From: Trigonopsis variabilis
Lineage: Eukaryota; Ascomycota; Trigonopsidomycetes; Trigonopsidales; Trigonopsidaceae
Direction of reading: 5' to 3'
NCBI GenBank assembly: GCA_003707065.3
Contig: PPXM03000001.1
Span: 1,178,001 to 1,242,000 of the forward strand
Length of the DNA: 64,000 bases
The position numbers and the translations under genes are program-made. This document shows, in pieces, positions 12,513 to 22,888 of the stretch (its first letter is position 1; every line of letters starts with the position of its first letter). The notes beneath the pieces were generated by a model, which was not told the origin of the DNA, ran no database searches, and saw only the letters and a list, made by a program, of their open reading frames with translations.

Positions 12513-13079
12513 ATGAGACATCTTCTATTGGCTCTATTTGTGTTCCTCAAGGTGATATCAGCATATACACTACGAGGATCGATTCTGAGCAATGCGATTC
12601 TGTCGGTTGATGACCTAGATCCCTCTTCGACGGTGACTTTGGTGGGCCACGGTCCTGAAGGCAGAGGAGCTTCATCAAAGGCACACATTCAAAAGGACGG
12701 GCGATTCGCATTAAGAAATATATCGGATGGATCATATCTGCTACAGTACCACGTTCCAGGCTATTATTTCAATCCAGCAAGGGTTGAAGTCTCTGCGAAT
12801 TCAGTGAACATCTACGCTTTGGGAGGGTATGATAAAGAATGGCGTTCGCAGACAGAAGGATTGGCACGACTGTCGTATCCAATCGAGGCAGAAGCCTACC
12901 GACGAGAGAATTACTATGAAGTACGAGAGGGCTTTTCTCTCAAGAGCCTCACTGGCAATCCCATGCTGCTCATGGGCGTGACGAGTGTGATTATGTTGTG
13001 GGCTGTTCCTAAACTTACGGCGGGAATGGATTTACCGGGAGAAGCATCAAAACTGACCGACCAGGTAGCTCAGAAATGA
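12513..13079 (+). CDS. EMC7: ER membrane protein complex subunit 7
   Basis: Subunit of the ER membrane protein complex, the insertase for tail-anchored and multi-pass proteins. It is an intronless 188-residue protein. A cleavable signal peptide (about 1-17, LLLALFVFLKVISA) is followed by a beta-sandwich lumenal domain (about 20-115). Within it, KDGRFALRNISDGSYLLQYHVPGYYF is the typical Emc7/DUF2012 carbohydrate-binding-like core, and it is followed by the conserved FSLKSLTGNPMLLMGV and a transmembrane helix at about 150-166. The cytosolic tail is short. It starts 285 bp after RPC2 on the same strand. Yeast Sop4 is the counterpart. Confidence 0.9.
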   Translation: MRHLLLALFVFLKVISAYTLRGSILSNAILSVDDLDPSSTVTLVGHGPEGRGASSKAHIQKDGRFALRNISDGSYLLQYHVPGYYFNPARVEVSANSVNIYALGGYDKEWRSQTEGLARLSYPIEAEAYRRENYYEVREGFSLKSLTGNPMLLMGVTSVIMLWAVPKLTAGMDLPGEASKLTDQVAQK

Positions 13080-13157
13080 GAGATAGAGCGCAGGAACGCA
13101 ACGATAAAATGTGAGCTATTCAATGGAATATCGTACAATACACTAGTATACATTTGT

Positions 13158-14393
13158 TTATTCTTCCTCTTCTTCACTCTCCGATTCCTCTTCGCTCTCA
13201 CTTTGCATTTCACCCCAAAGACTCTTGTCTATGTCGGCCGACTCGTCGACCTCGTCCTTGGTCTTATGCACTCCAAAAACGTCACCATACTTGGGCCGAT
13301 TATTCTCGTCCACTGGAGGACGTCCATAACCTCCAGGGTGATAACCCCACTGCGCACCTGGAGGAATAGGAGCTGTCAGGCCGGGGATCTTGAGCCCAGG
13401 ATAGGAGGGAGGGGGACCCACTCGCTGCATATTGACCAGCCATGGCGGAGGGGCACCTGGAGCCACTCCCACGGCTTCCCGTAGAGCTTCAGATAACCTC
13501 CCTGGGCGAAAATCACTGATATCGATTTCATTTTCCTTTCCTTCATAGTACATCTCACCGAATCTCGACAGCGGAGGCTTTGTCTGGAATTTGAAAAAGG
13601 CATTGTGTAACTTGCGGTAGTCAATATCCAGGCGACCCATCTTTGGCTGGACCCGTTCTCTCATCTTTTGTCGAAGAGAAGTTTCATCTTCTCTTCGCGG
13701 GTTTCGCATTTCAGTGATGCCTGTATCTCGAATGAACTTGGGGAGAATGAATGGGGGACGCTCGATGCCTCGTTTTCCAGAAAGATAGTCTCGCTTCAAC
13801 GTCCAGTGACTAGGAACCGGCACACAGTTCTTGTAAGATTTCAAATAGACCAGCAGGGCGGGGTCCTGGGCATCAGCATCAAACCATTCCACCACTTCAG
13901 GCCTAGGAGCAAGTAACTTTAACTCTGCCATAGACATTTTGTTTAGTTTCCTTAGTTTCCTCCTCGACAGCCGCTGTAGTGTTGCCGCCTCTTCGTCTTC
14001 GTCTTGGATATTATCATCTTCATCACTGTAGTAGACAGTTCCTTTATCTAGGTCTTCGTTTGCATCTGTATCGTGTCGAGGATTAAACTTCTCCATGATG
14101 GCCGAAAACTCGCTATACGCTGGATCATTTGGATCAATATCAGGTAAGGCGAGCGATTTCTAGATGCTGTTAGCGCTCTAATACAGACATTACTGACTTA
14201 CCTCATTCGAATCACTTGAATAAGTGTTTCTGGCCATTCCTGGGGGTACAGAGGCACGGATCCGCTCCACAGTCAAGTCCAGCGATTGGACAGGCTTCTG
14301 ATCATGATTGTTTGCTTGACGCTCAGCAGCCTTTTTCGCTCTCGCCTTTTCTCGACGGAGCTTATTTTTCGTTAACTTCACCTGCGTCGGCAT
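13158..14393 (-). CDS. SF3B2: U2 snRNP SF3b subunit 2 (SF3B2/SAP145/Cus1)
   Basis: SF3b component of the U2 snRNP that helps anchor U2 at the branch site during prespliceosome assembly. Model: complement of 14393-14202 and 14159-13158, 397 residues, with a 42-nt intron (GTAAGT, GCTAACAGCATCTAG). The start is the ATG at 14393 (MPTQVKLTKNKLRREK), giving a basic N-terminus. The DUF382 core is clear (ELKLLAPRPEVVEWFDADAQ, PVPSHWTLKRDYLSGKRGIE, PPFILPKFIRDTGI). It is followed by the PSP domain (LSEALREAVGVAPGAPPPWL, RVGPPPSYPGLKIPGL). The C-terminus is acidic (Ser/Glu repeats). It is shorter than animal SF3B2 and near yeast Cus1 (436), because the long N-terminal extension is absent. Confidence 0.95.
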
Positions 14394-14836
14394 ATCCACA
14401 GTTTGATCTTGGAGTCGTCTTCGTTGGCAGTGTCAAAGTGCAAAATGCTTGGGATGGCAACCAGTTCAGGCCATACAAATCGCACCAAGTTAATCATGAT
14501 TTACGAATCTACACAAGTCTCGCAAGTAGAATTGACTCATTTAGAACGCTGTAGTATCTGAATATGAGGTCCATTGACTACTGTAAAGGAATGGGATCAT
14601 AGGTGTTGACGATCGCTAGCCGCTATTTCCAATCCTTCCTGTAGCATTGTCGATTTGTGCCCGCATTTCTCTCAATAGGGTTTCTCCGAACATCAGTGTC
14701 CAAGGATTAATCCACTGTGGTCTTGAGTGACAGAGATTGGAGTAGATTATTCATTTTGCTTGGAATCCAATCGTGTCCTCTGGCTCTATAGACTTTTGCC
14801 GACGCGCGGCTGACCTAGATTTGACTGTTGTGCTGG
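14394..14836. other. Divergent promoter region between SF3B2 and the TPT transporter
   Basis: This 443-bp stretch separates two divergently transcribed genes and should hold both promoters. I see no further open frame or RNA gene that I can support. Confidence 0.5.
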
Positions 14837-16309
14837 ATGGCTGCTAGTACTGAATATCCCATCCAACCCGGTGTCTTTCCTTCTCATATGGCGAGGGGTT
14901 CTGATTTAGAGGATGGCGAGGAGCGGAAAAATAGAGGCCGGCCTCGAACTAGCAGTGTGACCAGGGAGAACCCGTATCCGCACACCGGTGATGTCGACGT
15001 GCATCCGTCAAGAAGGCCTCTTTCGTTGAATACAGTATCCCTCCCTGGTAGCGGAAACGGACTTGTCCTTAATTCTCAGGCTTCACCTCATAGACTTGCC
15101 CATGGGAGTCCCTTGACGGCACGACCTACTGGCGACGGTTCCTCGGAAGAAAAACAAAGTCGAGGCAGTCAACGGACGTCTCATAAACGGCGGCTGAGTG
15201 TGAGTGATGGTATTAAACAATTGGCTCCTCCCATAAGTGTCAAGCTTATCATTCTCTGTCTGCTTTGGTACACGACGTCGGCCGTCTCCAACACGCTCAA
15301 CAAAAGCATCCTCACCATCTTCCCTTTCCCCGTCACCCTGTCAATGTGCCAATTTCTTTCTGTGGTCGGATGGTCGATGATCGTGAGTCACCTGGGAAAA
15401 CATAGCCTTCGAATGTCAAACATTCTCCCCATGGCTCCTGGCGGCCTCCGACGGCCTTCTCGCCAAGTGTTTCGAACTGTCTTTCCTCTTGGTTGCTTCC
15501 AGCTTAGCGGCCATATTCTTTCTCACATGGCCACGCGCGAAATTCCTGTCTCATTGGTCCATACCCTCAAAGGCATGTCTCCTGTTTTCACCGTATGCGC
15601 CTATCATTTCTTGTTTGGCGTCCGCTACTCCTTAGCTACTTATATCTCCTTGGTCCCGCTGACAATCGGCGTTATGCTTGCTTGTTCGTTTGAGGTCTCG
15701 AGTCACATTGACGGAATAATCTTTGCCTTGACTGGCTGTCTGGTCTTTGTCACTCAAAACATCTACTCCAAGAAGATCCTCACCGATGATCCGTCTGATC
15801 CTCAGAAGATCGATAAGTTGACGTTGTTATGCTACTGCTCAGCTGTCGCATTTACTTTTACTTTCCCAATATGGCTGGTGGGCGATGGGCGGCGGTTACT
15901 GGTTCAGTTCTTGACTAGTAAGTCAATCATCTCCCTGCCCTCTGATTTGGTTCAACCCGATGTCAATGGCTCCGTCATCCCATCCCTTATCCTTCAAATT
16001 CTCATCAATGGCTCCGTCCATTTTTGGCAAAGTCTACTGGCTTTTATCCTTCTAGGAATGATCTCTCCAGTCACCTACTCAATTTCCTCGCTTTTGAAGC
16101 GAGTGTTTATCATAGTGGTTGCCATTGTCTGGTTTGGCCAACACATAAGTTCCACCCAATGGGTGGGCTTGTTCCTAACGTATGTTGTCTATCATTCGGC
16201 TTGTCTAACTTGCAGGTTCTTTGGCCTCTATCTGTATGACAGGGCAGGAGGTGTCAAGTCATCCAAAGGATCTCGTGATATCCTTCCTACTCGTGAAAGA
16301 GCGCACTGA
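14837..16309 (+). CDS. Triose-phosphate-transporter (TPT) family nucleotide-sugar/phosphate transporter
   Basis: Multi-pass Golgi/ER-type transporter of the drug/metabolite superfamily, TPT branch (Sly41-like). The substrate cannot be read from sequence. Start: ATG at 14837 (MAASTEYPIQPG). About 130 residues are hydrophilic and Ser/Arg-rich. The transporter domain follows, starting LIILCLLWYTTSAVSNTLNKSIL, with family blocks GHILSHMATREIPVSLVHTL, PVFTVCAYHFLFG and ISPVTYSISSLLKRVFIIVV. The stretch 16180-16215 is almost certainly a 36-nt intron (GTATGT...CTAACTTGCAG). It is a multiple of three and has no stop, so the frame reads through it. Removing it restores the consensus FLTFFGLYLYDRA and gives 478 residues. 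Model: 14837-16179 joined to 16216-16309. Confidence 0.88.
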   Translation: MAASTEYPIQPGVFPSHMARGSDLEDGEERKNRGRPRTSSVTRENPYPHTGDVDVHPSRRPLSLNTVSLPGSGNGLVLNSQASPHRLAHGSPLTARPTGDGSSEEKQSRGSQRTSHKRRLSVSDGIKQLAPPISVKLIILCLLWYTTSAVSNTLNKSILTIFPFPVTLSMCQFLSVVGWSMIVSHLGKHSLRMSNILPMAPGGLRRPSRQVFRTVFPLGCFQLSGHILSHMATREIPVSLVHTLKGMSPVFTVCAYHFLFGVRYSLATYISLVPLTIGVMLACSFEVSSHIDGIIFALTGCLVFVTQNIYSKKILTDDPSDPQKIDKLTLLCYCSAVAFTFTFPIWLVGDGRRLLVQFLTSKSIISLPSDLVQPDVNGSVIPSLILQILINGSVHFWQSLLAFILLGMISPVTYSISSLLKRVFIIVVAIVWFGQHISSTQWVGLFLTYVVYHSACLTCRFFGLYLYDRAGGVKSSKGSRDILPTRERAH

Positions 16310-16758
16310 AAAGGCTGCAGGCAGTTTCCTTTGCGCAAAATGTAAAGTATCTCATCATTTATACCTCGAACCCTTCTATAGCAATCCATCGTAACAATCA
16401 CAATCATTGTTAATCTGATCTGGTCGATCACCGCTTCATCTCCCGTGAGACAGTCTCTGCCCTCGCTCTAGTTGCTCAAGCCCAGGGGTGAGAGCACTAG
16501 CTGACTACGTTATCTTACACACATTGATACTACTCATTTAATCGGCTATCTACCTAGAGATCGGCCTCCTATCAGTAACGACATCTTATCACTCTCTAAA
16601 GTGTTGGATTGGCCAACTGTTGGCCTCGCTACCCACACTCGCTCAACCCAACGATAACTTCCCCGGGCCGGGTAACATTCCCCACTTTGTATCCCCGCCG
16701 CCAAAAAAACCGAGTTTAAAGCATCGTCGAGCCTCTTTGTTCACCTTCTGATTGCACA
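16310..16758. other. Intergenic region before YHM2
   Basis: This holds the 3' end of the transporter transcript and the promoter of the carrier gene. A GC-rich stretch at about 16660-16700 (CCCCGGGCCGGGTAAC, then CCCCGCCGCC) lies 60-100 bp before the YHM2 start and is a plausible promoter element. No other gene is seen. Confidence 0.5.
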
Positions 16759-18041
16759 ATGCCCGCGCCTGAGATCAAAAAGAAGCCTTTTTCGTGGTCC
16801 AATATCCTCCTGGGAGCTGGTCTTAATCTCTTTGAGTGAGTACATGAGCTTTTTTTCGGATCTGACCTCCTTTTAGGGTGACCACCTTGGGCCAGCCTCT
16901 CGAAGTTACTAAAGTAAGTTATTACCTGGAGCGCATTGGAAGTGGTTTCCTTGCGAAATAGAAATAGCTGGAACGTTCTCCTTTCGGAATACGGTCGAAC
17001 GGATCGAGTCGAATGCTAAGGAGTCCGAGAATCTAGGGTATCTACCTCTTCATAGAGTGACTGGAGGGAATTTTCCGATTCTAATTAATGAATTCTCTTG
17101 TTCATGCTAGTTGATTGGTTCGCGATCCGAGAATTGAAGGCTAACTATCAGACTACGATGGCAGCCAATCGAGGAGATACAATGCCCGGTGCCATTCGAC
17201 GGATTTGGGGTCGAGGAGGAATTTTTGGTTTCTATCAGGGTTTGATTCCTTGGGTAAGTGAGACATAGGTCATATAGGATGAAATGGCTAAGACAGACAG
17301 GCCTGGATCGAAGCCTCTACCAAAGGAGCCGTTTTGTTGTTCGTTTCAAATGAAGCCGAGTACATCGGAAGGGTCAATGGACTTGGAAACTTCACTGCAG
17401 GTCTGTTTGGTGGTGTCATGGGAGGTTTGGCCCAGGCATATGCTACCATGGGATTCTGTACGTGTATGAAGACGGTCGAGATCACTCGCAGTAAACAAGC
17501 TGCTGCTGGCGTCAAACCTGCGTCTACTCTGAGTGTCTTTGCTGATATCTATCGCCGAGAAGGAATTCGAGGAATCAACCGAGGAGTCAATGCTGTTGCC
17601 ATTCGCCAGTGTACCAACTGGGGTTCGCGATTTGGCCTTGCTCGTCTTGCCGAAGAAGGCATCCGCAAATTCCGAGGTTATACGGAGGAAAAGAAGTTAA
17701 CTGCTGTCGACAAGATTCTCGCGTCCGTCGTCGGAGGTGGTTTGAGTGCTTGGAATCAACCCATCGAGGTCATCCGAATTGAAATGCAATCTCGAACGGT
17801 GGATCCCAACCGACCTAAGAACCTTACTGTTTCCAAGGCTTTCAAATATATCTACTCACAGAATGGTATCAAAGGTCTTTACCGTGGTGTTACTCCTCGA
17901 ATCGGTCTCGGCGTCTGGCAAACCGTTTGTATGGTTGGAATGGGTGACATGGCCAAACAGGCTATCGCTCGATTGACTGGTGAGTCTCTTGTTTTTTGAA
18001 TCCGTACTAATCCCCCAGGCGAAACTCCTGTCGGTCACTAA
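16759..18041 (+). CDS. YHM2: Mitochondrial citrate/oxoglutarate carrier
   Basis: Inner-membrane carrier of the SLC25 family that exchanges citrate for oxoglutarate; the yeast protein was first described as an mtDNA-associated factor. Five exons: 16759-16835, 16877-16913, 17152-17253, 17301-17979 and 18019-18041, giving 305 residues (yeast 314). Introns are 41, 238, 47 and 39 nt. The spliced protein follows yeast Yhm2 almost block by block: [114 protein letters not shown] and [20 protein letters not shown], ending RLTGETPVGH. Three carrier repeats are present. Exon 2 is only 37 nt. The 238-nt second intron is long for this region. Confidence 0.96.
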
Positions 18042-18257
18042 TCAGTGGCTCTTTGACTGACATTTTTTGGAAATGGAAAAGGACGAAGGCACTCTCCAAA
18101 AACTAATTGTAACTTGTCTGTAATTTGTATAAGAATCAAGCCAGGGCAATGCTTGGGGCTTGACTTTCTTTGTGTCTGATAGGAGCTTGCGCGTAGACTG
18201 TAGCGGTTGGAGAATGGGCTTGCCCAACCTTGACTACATCATCGTCACCGGCTTGGA

Positions 18258-18627
18258 ATGTTTGGCATTGGTGAAAAAGAGCCCAGCTCGGGCAATAAAG
18301 ACCAAGCGTTGGAACGATTGCGAGCATTCATAGCGGAAGATCCAGGTGCAACCTACTCTTTCGACGGGTAAGCAATCGCAGAGGTGCTTGACTCGACTAA
18401 CCTTGTCCCAAGTGATCGAGAGACTAATCAGAGCTATATATGTCGGGATAAAGATGGACGGAGAACGTAAGTTGTCAAGGATGCGAATAGAGGTGCTAAC
18501 TTTCTCCAGATGTGAAAAGATGGTCCTAGCCACTACTGCCATGTTCCAAGAGATGGTCAGACAAAGCTTCTACTGTTCTTCTGCCAACGACATCAAGTCG
18601 ACGGAGATTGTTTGTACCAAGATCTAA
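18258..18627 (+). CDS. Small three-exon protein of unknown function
   Basis: I do not recognise this protein. Model: 18258-18367, 18413-18466 and 18510-18627, 93 residues. It is supported by two introns with good signals: 45 nt (GTAAGC, GACTAACCTTGTCCCAAG) and 43 nt (GTAAGT, GCTAACTTTCTCCAG). The phases agree, and the joined frame runs to a TAA. It begins MFGIGEKEPSSGNKDQALER and contains CRDKDGRRTCEKMVLATTAM, with four cysteines in the second half. No signal peptide or membrane helix is evident. It sits between YHM2 and the minus-strand Arg-rich gene. The start ATG is a choice; an exon further upstream cannot be excluded. Confidence 0.45.
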
Positions 18628-18736
18628 ATACAATGTTCAGAAGAATAATATTACGAGATGATTGACTAGCTCAAGACTTTTTAGGACCCTTCACAACCTG
18701 TATGTTACATAATATATTGTACAAATGGCATGCATT

Positions 18737-19483
18737 TCAAAGAGCATCCAATTGGCGTTCAACTTGTTCGACTCTCATTGCTTGGATGGAACAATCCAGA
18801 GTCAACTGTTGCCATTCAGTGTATGCCTTCCTAGCCAACCGTCGCGCTTCTTCAGTCGATTCCGACAGCTGTAAGATTTGTTTTGATCCTTTGTTTAATT
18901 GGTCGACAAGTGAAGAAGGAAGAGGTTTCCCAAGAAATGACTGATTAGCAGCGGTCGTCAAACAATAAGATTCGAATTTTTGTTGCTGAGGAGGAGTAGA
19001 GTTTTGGCTCTCGTCTTTTAGAGAACGGTGCTGAGGAATTATTTGTCGTTCTGCAGTATTATGTGGCTTATAGTCATGACTAGCATGTTTCAAGTCGGGG
19101 TCATGTCGTTGATTGGACTCCCACTCACTTCTACTGTGAGGAGTAAACCGGCCGTCTCGATCATTAGAGAACGATCGGCTCTGTCGCTCGTATCGAGGAG
19201 GTCGGTCATGAATAGCGTTTTCACGGTTCCTAGAATCCCTGTCATAGCCCTGTGGAGATTGGCCTGTAGACCGACCGTAACTAGGCTTTCGGCCATCTCG
19301 ATCGGGACGGTCATGCTGGTACCTTGAATCTCGTTCCGGGCGATCATAGTAACTTCGCGAGTCTTGATCTTTGCCGGAATTATGTCGAGGAGGATGATCA
19401 GAGTGGTCATAAGAATAAGACCTATCTCGACTATCTGGTCGATGATAAGGACCGTATCGGTTCCTATGATATCTGTCTGCCAT
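18737..19483 (-). CDS. Arg/Tyr/Asp-rich low-complexity protein with helical C-terminus
   Basis: Unrecognised 248-residue protein starting at the ATG at 19483 (MADRYHRNRYGPYHRPDSRD). The first 150 residues are rich in Arg, Asp, Ser, Tyr and Pro, with repeated RPDRD, RDSR and DRPPR-type units, as in RNA-binding or splicing-associated disordered proteins. The last 75 residues look like an amphipathic coiled coil (LVDQLNKGSKQILQLSESTE, then ARRLARKAYTEWQQL). A role in an RNA-protein assembly is a guess from composition. It is convergent with the small unknown gene. Confidence 0.6.
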   Translation of the reverse strand: MADRYHRNRYGPYHRPDSRDRSYSYDHSDHPPRHNSGKDQDSRSYYDRPERDSRYQHDRPDRDGRKPSYGRSTGQSPQGYDRDSRNRENAIHDRPPRYERQSRSFSNDRDGRFTPHSRSEWESNQRHDPDLKHASHDYKPHNTAERQIIPQHRSLKDESQNSTPPQQQKFESYCLTTAANQSFLGKPLPSSLVDQLNKGSKQILQLSESTEEARRLARKAYTEWQQLTLDCSIQAMRVEQVERQLDAL

Positions 19484-19826
19484 TTTACAACCCTCTTGCT
19501 CTAGCGTGGACAAGAAGAGCAAACGTTCCTTCAGAGCTGATGTGTGACCTTGTAGAAGATTCGTGTCCCTGGTGTCGTATCTTATGCTGCGCTGTTTCAA
19601 CGGGTGACAACCACAAGGCCTGCCATCCCGGCAGATCTCATCACTTACGCAGACTAAACGACTTCAGACCGATATAGTCAGCAGCGTTCGTATTCGAAGA
19701 GTGAAACTTGAAGATATATACATATAAAGGTAAGATTTACTGCTTAAAGTGTTGAATAGGGCCTGTTGCCTTATGACGAGTTGCAGTTGGAATGGGCTGA
19801 GCGGCGACATTAGCTAACTCCTACAG
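19484..19826. other. Promoter region with probable 5' UTR intron
   Basis: This lies between the Arg-rich gene (-) and the inhibitor gene (+). A clear intron signal runs from GTAAG at 19730 to GCTAACTCCTACAG ending at 19826, exactly before the inhibitor ATG. The first exon upstream contains no suitable ATG, so it is most likely a non-coding leader exon. Confidence 0.55.
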
Positions 19827-20147
19827 ATGAAAGTACTATCAATACTAACTGCTCTGACTGGATTATCTCAAGCTGCTTCTCTGAACGGCCGGAGTTTAGA
19901 TGACACAGAAGTTTCATCATACATTGTGTCTTTTGCTGATAAGTCGACAACCAGCAAGCTGGTTAATGAAGTCAAGAATGAATTCAAGTCACTCGGAGGA
20001 GTGATTACATATGAATATTCAATTATCAAGGCATTTACAGTCCAGATCAACCCCCAGAAGCTTGGCGAAATCGAGTCTACCTTTGGGTCTCCTTTACCGT
20101 TTGTGCTGGAGGAAGATAAGAAAGTCCATGCCTTGGGTGGACACTGA
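19827..20147 (+). CDS. Secreted peptidase-inhibitor I9-like protein
   Basis: A 106-residue single-exon protein. It has a signal peptide (MKVLSILTALTGLSQAASL, about residues 1-17) and an I9/propeptide-like domain: SYIVSFADKSTTSKLVNEVK, then GGVITYEYSIIKAFTVQI, then the terminal LPFVLEEDKKVHALGGH. This is the fold of subtilisin propeptides and of yeast proteinase B inhibitor Pbi2. It most likely inhibits or chaperones a subtilase in the secretory route or outside the cell. Unlike Pbi2 it has an export signal, and no protease domain follows, so it is a stand-alone inhibitor. A 97-nt leader intron seems to end right at the start codon. Confidence 0.8.
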   Translation: MKVLSILTALTGLSQAASLNGRSLDDTEVSSYIVSFADKSTTSKLVNEVKNEFKSLGGVITYEYSIIKAFTVQINPQKLGEIESTFGSPLPFVLEEDKKVHALGGH

Positions 20148-20455
20148 TATGTGTTTGGAATCGCTGGTTTAATGGGAAATGGTGAGTTTTAGTATCGAAT
20201 GGGATCGGATCTTCACTGCGCGGTATCTTCCGCTGGCGTTGTGCGCTTAGTTACAAAGGTACTACAAAGCACATCATTATTGGCTAAATTAAAGTTTGTT
20301 TGTTTTTTTGCTTATTCGTTTATGCCGTAGCTATACATACTCCATGTCTTTGTCGTCGGTAGGCGTCGACATTTAGTAAGGGTTGCCTTTCTAGCCGCTC
20401 TCTCTTGAGAGTCTACGCACCTTGTCCCATACAGGCCCATGTCTCTGGCGCTCCA
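20148..20455. other. Intergenic region before the Hook-like gene
   Basis: A short spacer with the 3' end of the inhibitor transcript and the Hook-like promoter. An upstream ATG at 20439 opens an 11-codon frame that ends at 20471, overlapping the main start. No other gene is seen. Confidence 0.5.
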
Positions 20456-21789
20456 ATGGCTTCCTCTATAGATGACGCTCTTTTAAGCTGGGTAATACTC
20501 TTTGAAACTCTACTCTGACATCTCAGTTTAACTCCTTGGCTCCTTATTCTTCATCCAATTTGACTTCACTTTCAGAGCTCGACGCACGCCCGGCCGATCT
20601 ACAGTTCTTTCTATCTGGCATGGGTACACCTTTTTCGAGAGAATCCCTGTCTGTGGATGATATCGCGCCAAGCATTATTCGCTACCGCAAATCAAAGCAC
20701 CTTGAGGACCTTGAGTTCTCACCCTTGTGCATATTCGACACTGTCATACGCTCAACTAATGCTGACGCTTACCTGAACTCTCTTGGAAGCCTCCCTGAGT
20801 CCCAACGCAATGTTCTGGAGTCTCTTATCAAGACCAAAGAAACCCCAGTACTGACTTCCACTGGAGCGGGTTCGCCCTCGATCAAGAAACCACGGCCAAG
20901 ACGTCATCAAGAGGAGGAACGCCAGGAAGATCTGGAGAGGACATGTGAGATACTACGAGAACGGTGTTCCAAGCTCGAGGAGCAAGTCAAATCTGCGGAA
21001 AGTTTAGTGTCCTCTCAACGGACTTCTGATCTCACCCGATCAGAGCGACTTACAGACCTGCAAGCCGAAATTGATAGCCTGGAAGATCGTTGCGAACAGT
21101 ACGAAGATAGAATCAAGCAATGTGAAGGTCAAATATCTGTCTTGAAACGAGAAAGCCAGGTGACAGTCGAGGAAGCATCCGAAAGAGAACAGCAGCTACG
21201 GGAGAAGATTACTCAACTAGAAGGGATAGTCTCTCGTTATGCATCTCAATTGCACGAGATACCGACCCTTCGAAAACGAGTATCTGATGCTGACCAAGCG
21301 CTAGCTAATCAGACCAGCGCCCTCGAAGAGGTGGCTGAGGAGAACCGAGATTTACAAAGATCTATCGAGCAGTTCAAGTCATTGACATCTTCATTAGAAA
21401 GCCAGTTGGATCTTGCTCGAAACGAACTTCATCGGGAGCGCGATAAAGTGGAAGATCTCGAAGATCTTCAATCAAAAATGGCTACGTTGACCGATAAAGA
21501 CAATGATGATGAAGACGACGAAGAGAGGCCTCTGAGAATGGCGTTGCAGAATAGAACAATAACACTGGCTGCGGAAATGAGGGGAGAAGGCGCTGAGCAT
21601 TTGGACGAAGGCTACGTCCATCTCAAGAAGGAGACAGAGTCATTGCAGCAAGAGCGGCGGCTGATGCACTCGGCTTGGTATTGGCTGGCAGGCCGGATGC
21701 AACAGACCCCGCTCGTGACTCTGGGAAAAATGAACGAGAATCCATCTAGCTGGCTTCGCAAACAGCGGCTGGCAGCAGAACAAGGCTAG
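20456..21789 (+). CDS. Hook-like coiled-coil protein (dynein cargo adaptor candidate)
   Basis: Model: 20456-20491 (MASSIDDALLSW) joined to 20527-21789, 432 residues, with a 35-nt intron (GTAATA, CTGACATCTCAG). The N-terminal 110 residues fit a diverged Hook domain: ALLSWFNSLAPYSSSNLTSL, a following acidic turn, and LNSLGSLPESQRNVLESLI, which matches the last Hook helix pattern. Residues 130-330 are a long coiled coil (for example CEILRERCSKLEEQVKSAES). In fungi Hook links early endosomes to dynein. The domain call is by pattern and the protein is shorter than Aspergillus HookA, so another coiled-coil adaptor remains possible. An out-of-frame uORF overlaps the start. Confidence 0.6.
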
Positions 21790-21889
21790 CGTAGCCACAA
21801 TGAGTGATGACTTGCAGATACTGTATTATTTATAGAGATTTTTTATTCTTCGTGTCATGATCAATTAATATTATACAAAGAGTTACAGC

Positions 21890-22888
21890 CTAGACCCACT
21901 CGACAGGATGTCGAAGGATATTGACCAACTCGTCTTCTCGGGATCCTGGCTCAGGGTGATGATCGTAAAGCCAGGCAGCAGTCATTGGTAGCGACATGAG
22001 GATGCTTTCGACTCGAGAACCAGGGGTTTGAAGGCCAAATGCGGTGCCGCGGTCATGGACGAGATTGAACTCGACGTAGCGACCGCGGCGGATCTGCTGC
22101 CAGTCCTTTTCCTCCTGGCTGAACGGCTGATCTTTTCGGCGGGTGATGATGGGGATATAGGATTCTAAGAACGAGTCTAGACAAGACTGTATGAAAGCAA
22201 ACAACTCCTCGGCAGGACGGTCGTCGAGGTCATCAAAGAAGATACCGCCGATACCTCGTGATTCGCCTCTGTGTTTGACAAAGAAATACTCATCACACCA
22301 TTTTTTGAAATGAGGATAGAATGATTTGTCGTGTAGGTCACAGGCATTCTTGATGGTTTGGTGGAAATGTCGAGCATCCTCAGGGTAAAGATATGACGGC
22401 GTCAGATCGCACCCTCCGCCAAACCACCAAGCCGGCCGAGTTCCTCCGGTCTCAAAGTACCGATAATTAAGATGGACAGTAGGAGCATGGGGGTTTCTGG
22501 GATGTAGGACCATTGATAGGCCGCAGGCGAAGAACGGTAGATCGCCCACCGTCTCACCAGCTTTGGCAGCCATTGACTTATGATCGGCTCTCATTTTGAC
22601 GACCGCCCCGGGAGGTAAAGCTCCATGAACGGCCGAGAAATTGACGCCGGCCTTCTCAAATACATTTGAGTCTTGTAATACACACGATGTACCTCCTCCC
22701 CCTTGGGGTCGTTCCCAGCTATCGACTCGAAATTTCCCCCCGTCGACTTGTTCCAAAGCCGACACAATCTCATTTTGCTTCTGACGGAGATAAGTTTCTA
22801 TCCGCTCCCGCAGATTCGATTCTGGCGTCTCCGATGGCGGAGAAGGAGGAGCGTGCTGCATGTAGAAAGGTTGATGGATGGTTGTCAT
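21890..22888 (-). CDS. HEM13: Coproporphyrinogen III oxidase, oxygen-dependent
   Basis: Converts coproporphyrinogen III to protoporphyrinogen IX with O2, the sixth step of haem synthesis. It is an intronless 332-residue protein starting at ATG 22888 ([11 protein letters not shown]). Family blocks in order: [115 protein letters not shown] and [17 protein letters not shown]. No targeting presequence is obvious, in line with the cytosolic fungal enzyme. Convergent with the Hook-like gene, with 100 bp between stops. Confidence 0.97.
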   Translation of the reverse strand: MTTIHQPFYMQHAPPSPPSETPESNLRERIETYLRQKQNEIVSALEQVDGGKFRVDSWERPQGGGGTSCVLQDSNVFEKAGVNFSAVHGALPPGAVVKMRADHKSMAAKAGETVGDLPFFACGLSMVLHPRNPHAPTVHLNYRYFETGGTRPAWWFGGGCDLTPSYLYPEDARHFHQTIKNACDLHDKSFYPHFKKWCDEYFFVKHRGESRGIGGIFFDDLDDRPAEELFAFIQSCLDSFLESYIPIITRRKDQPFSQEEKDWQQIRRGRYVEFNLVHDRGTAFGLQTPGSRVESILMSLPMTAAWLYDHHPEPGSREDELVNILRHPVEWV

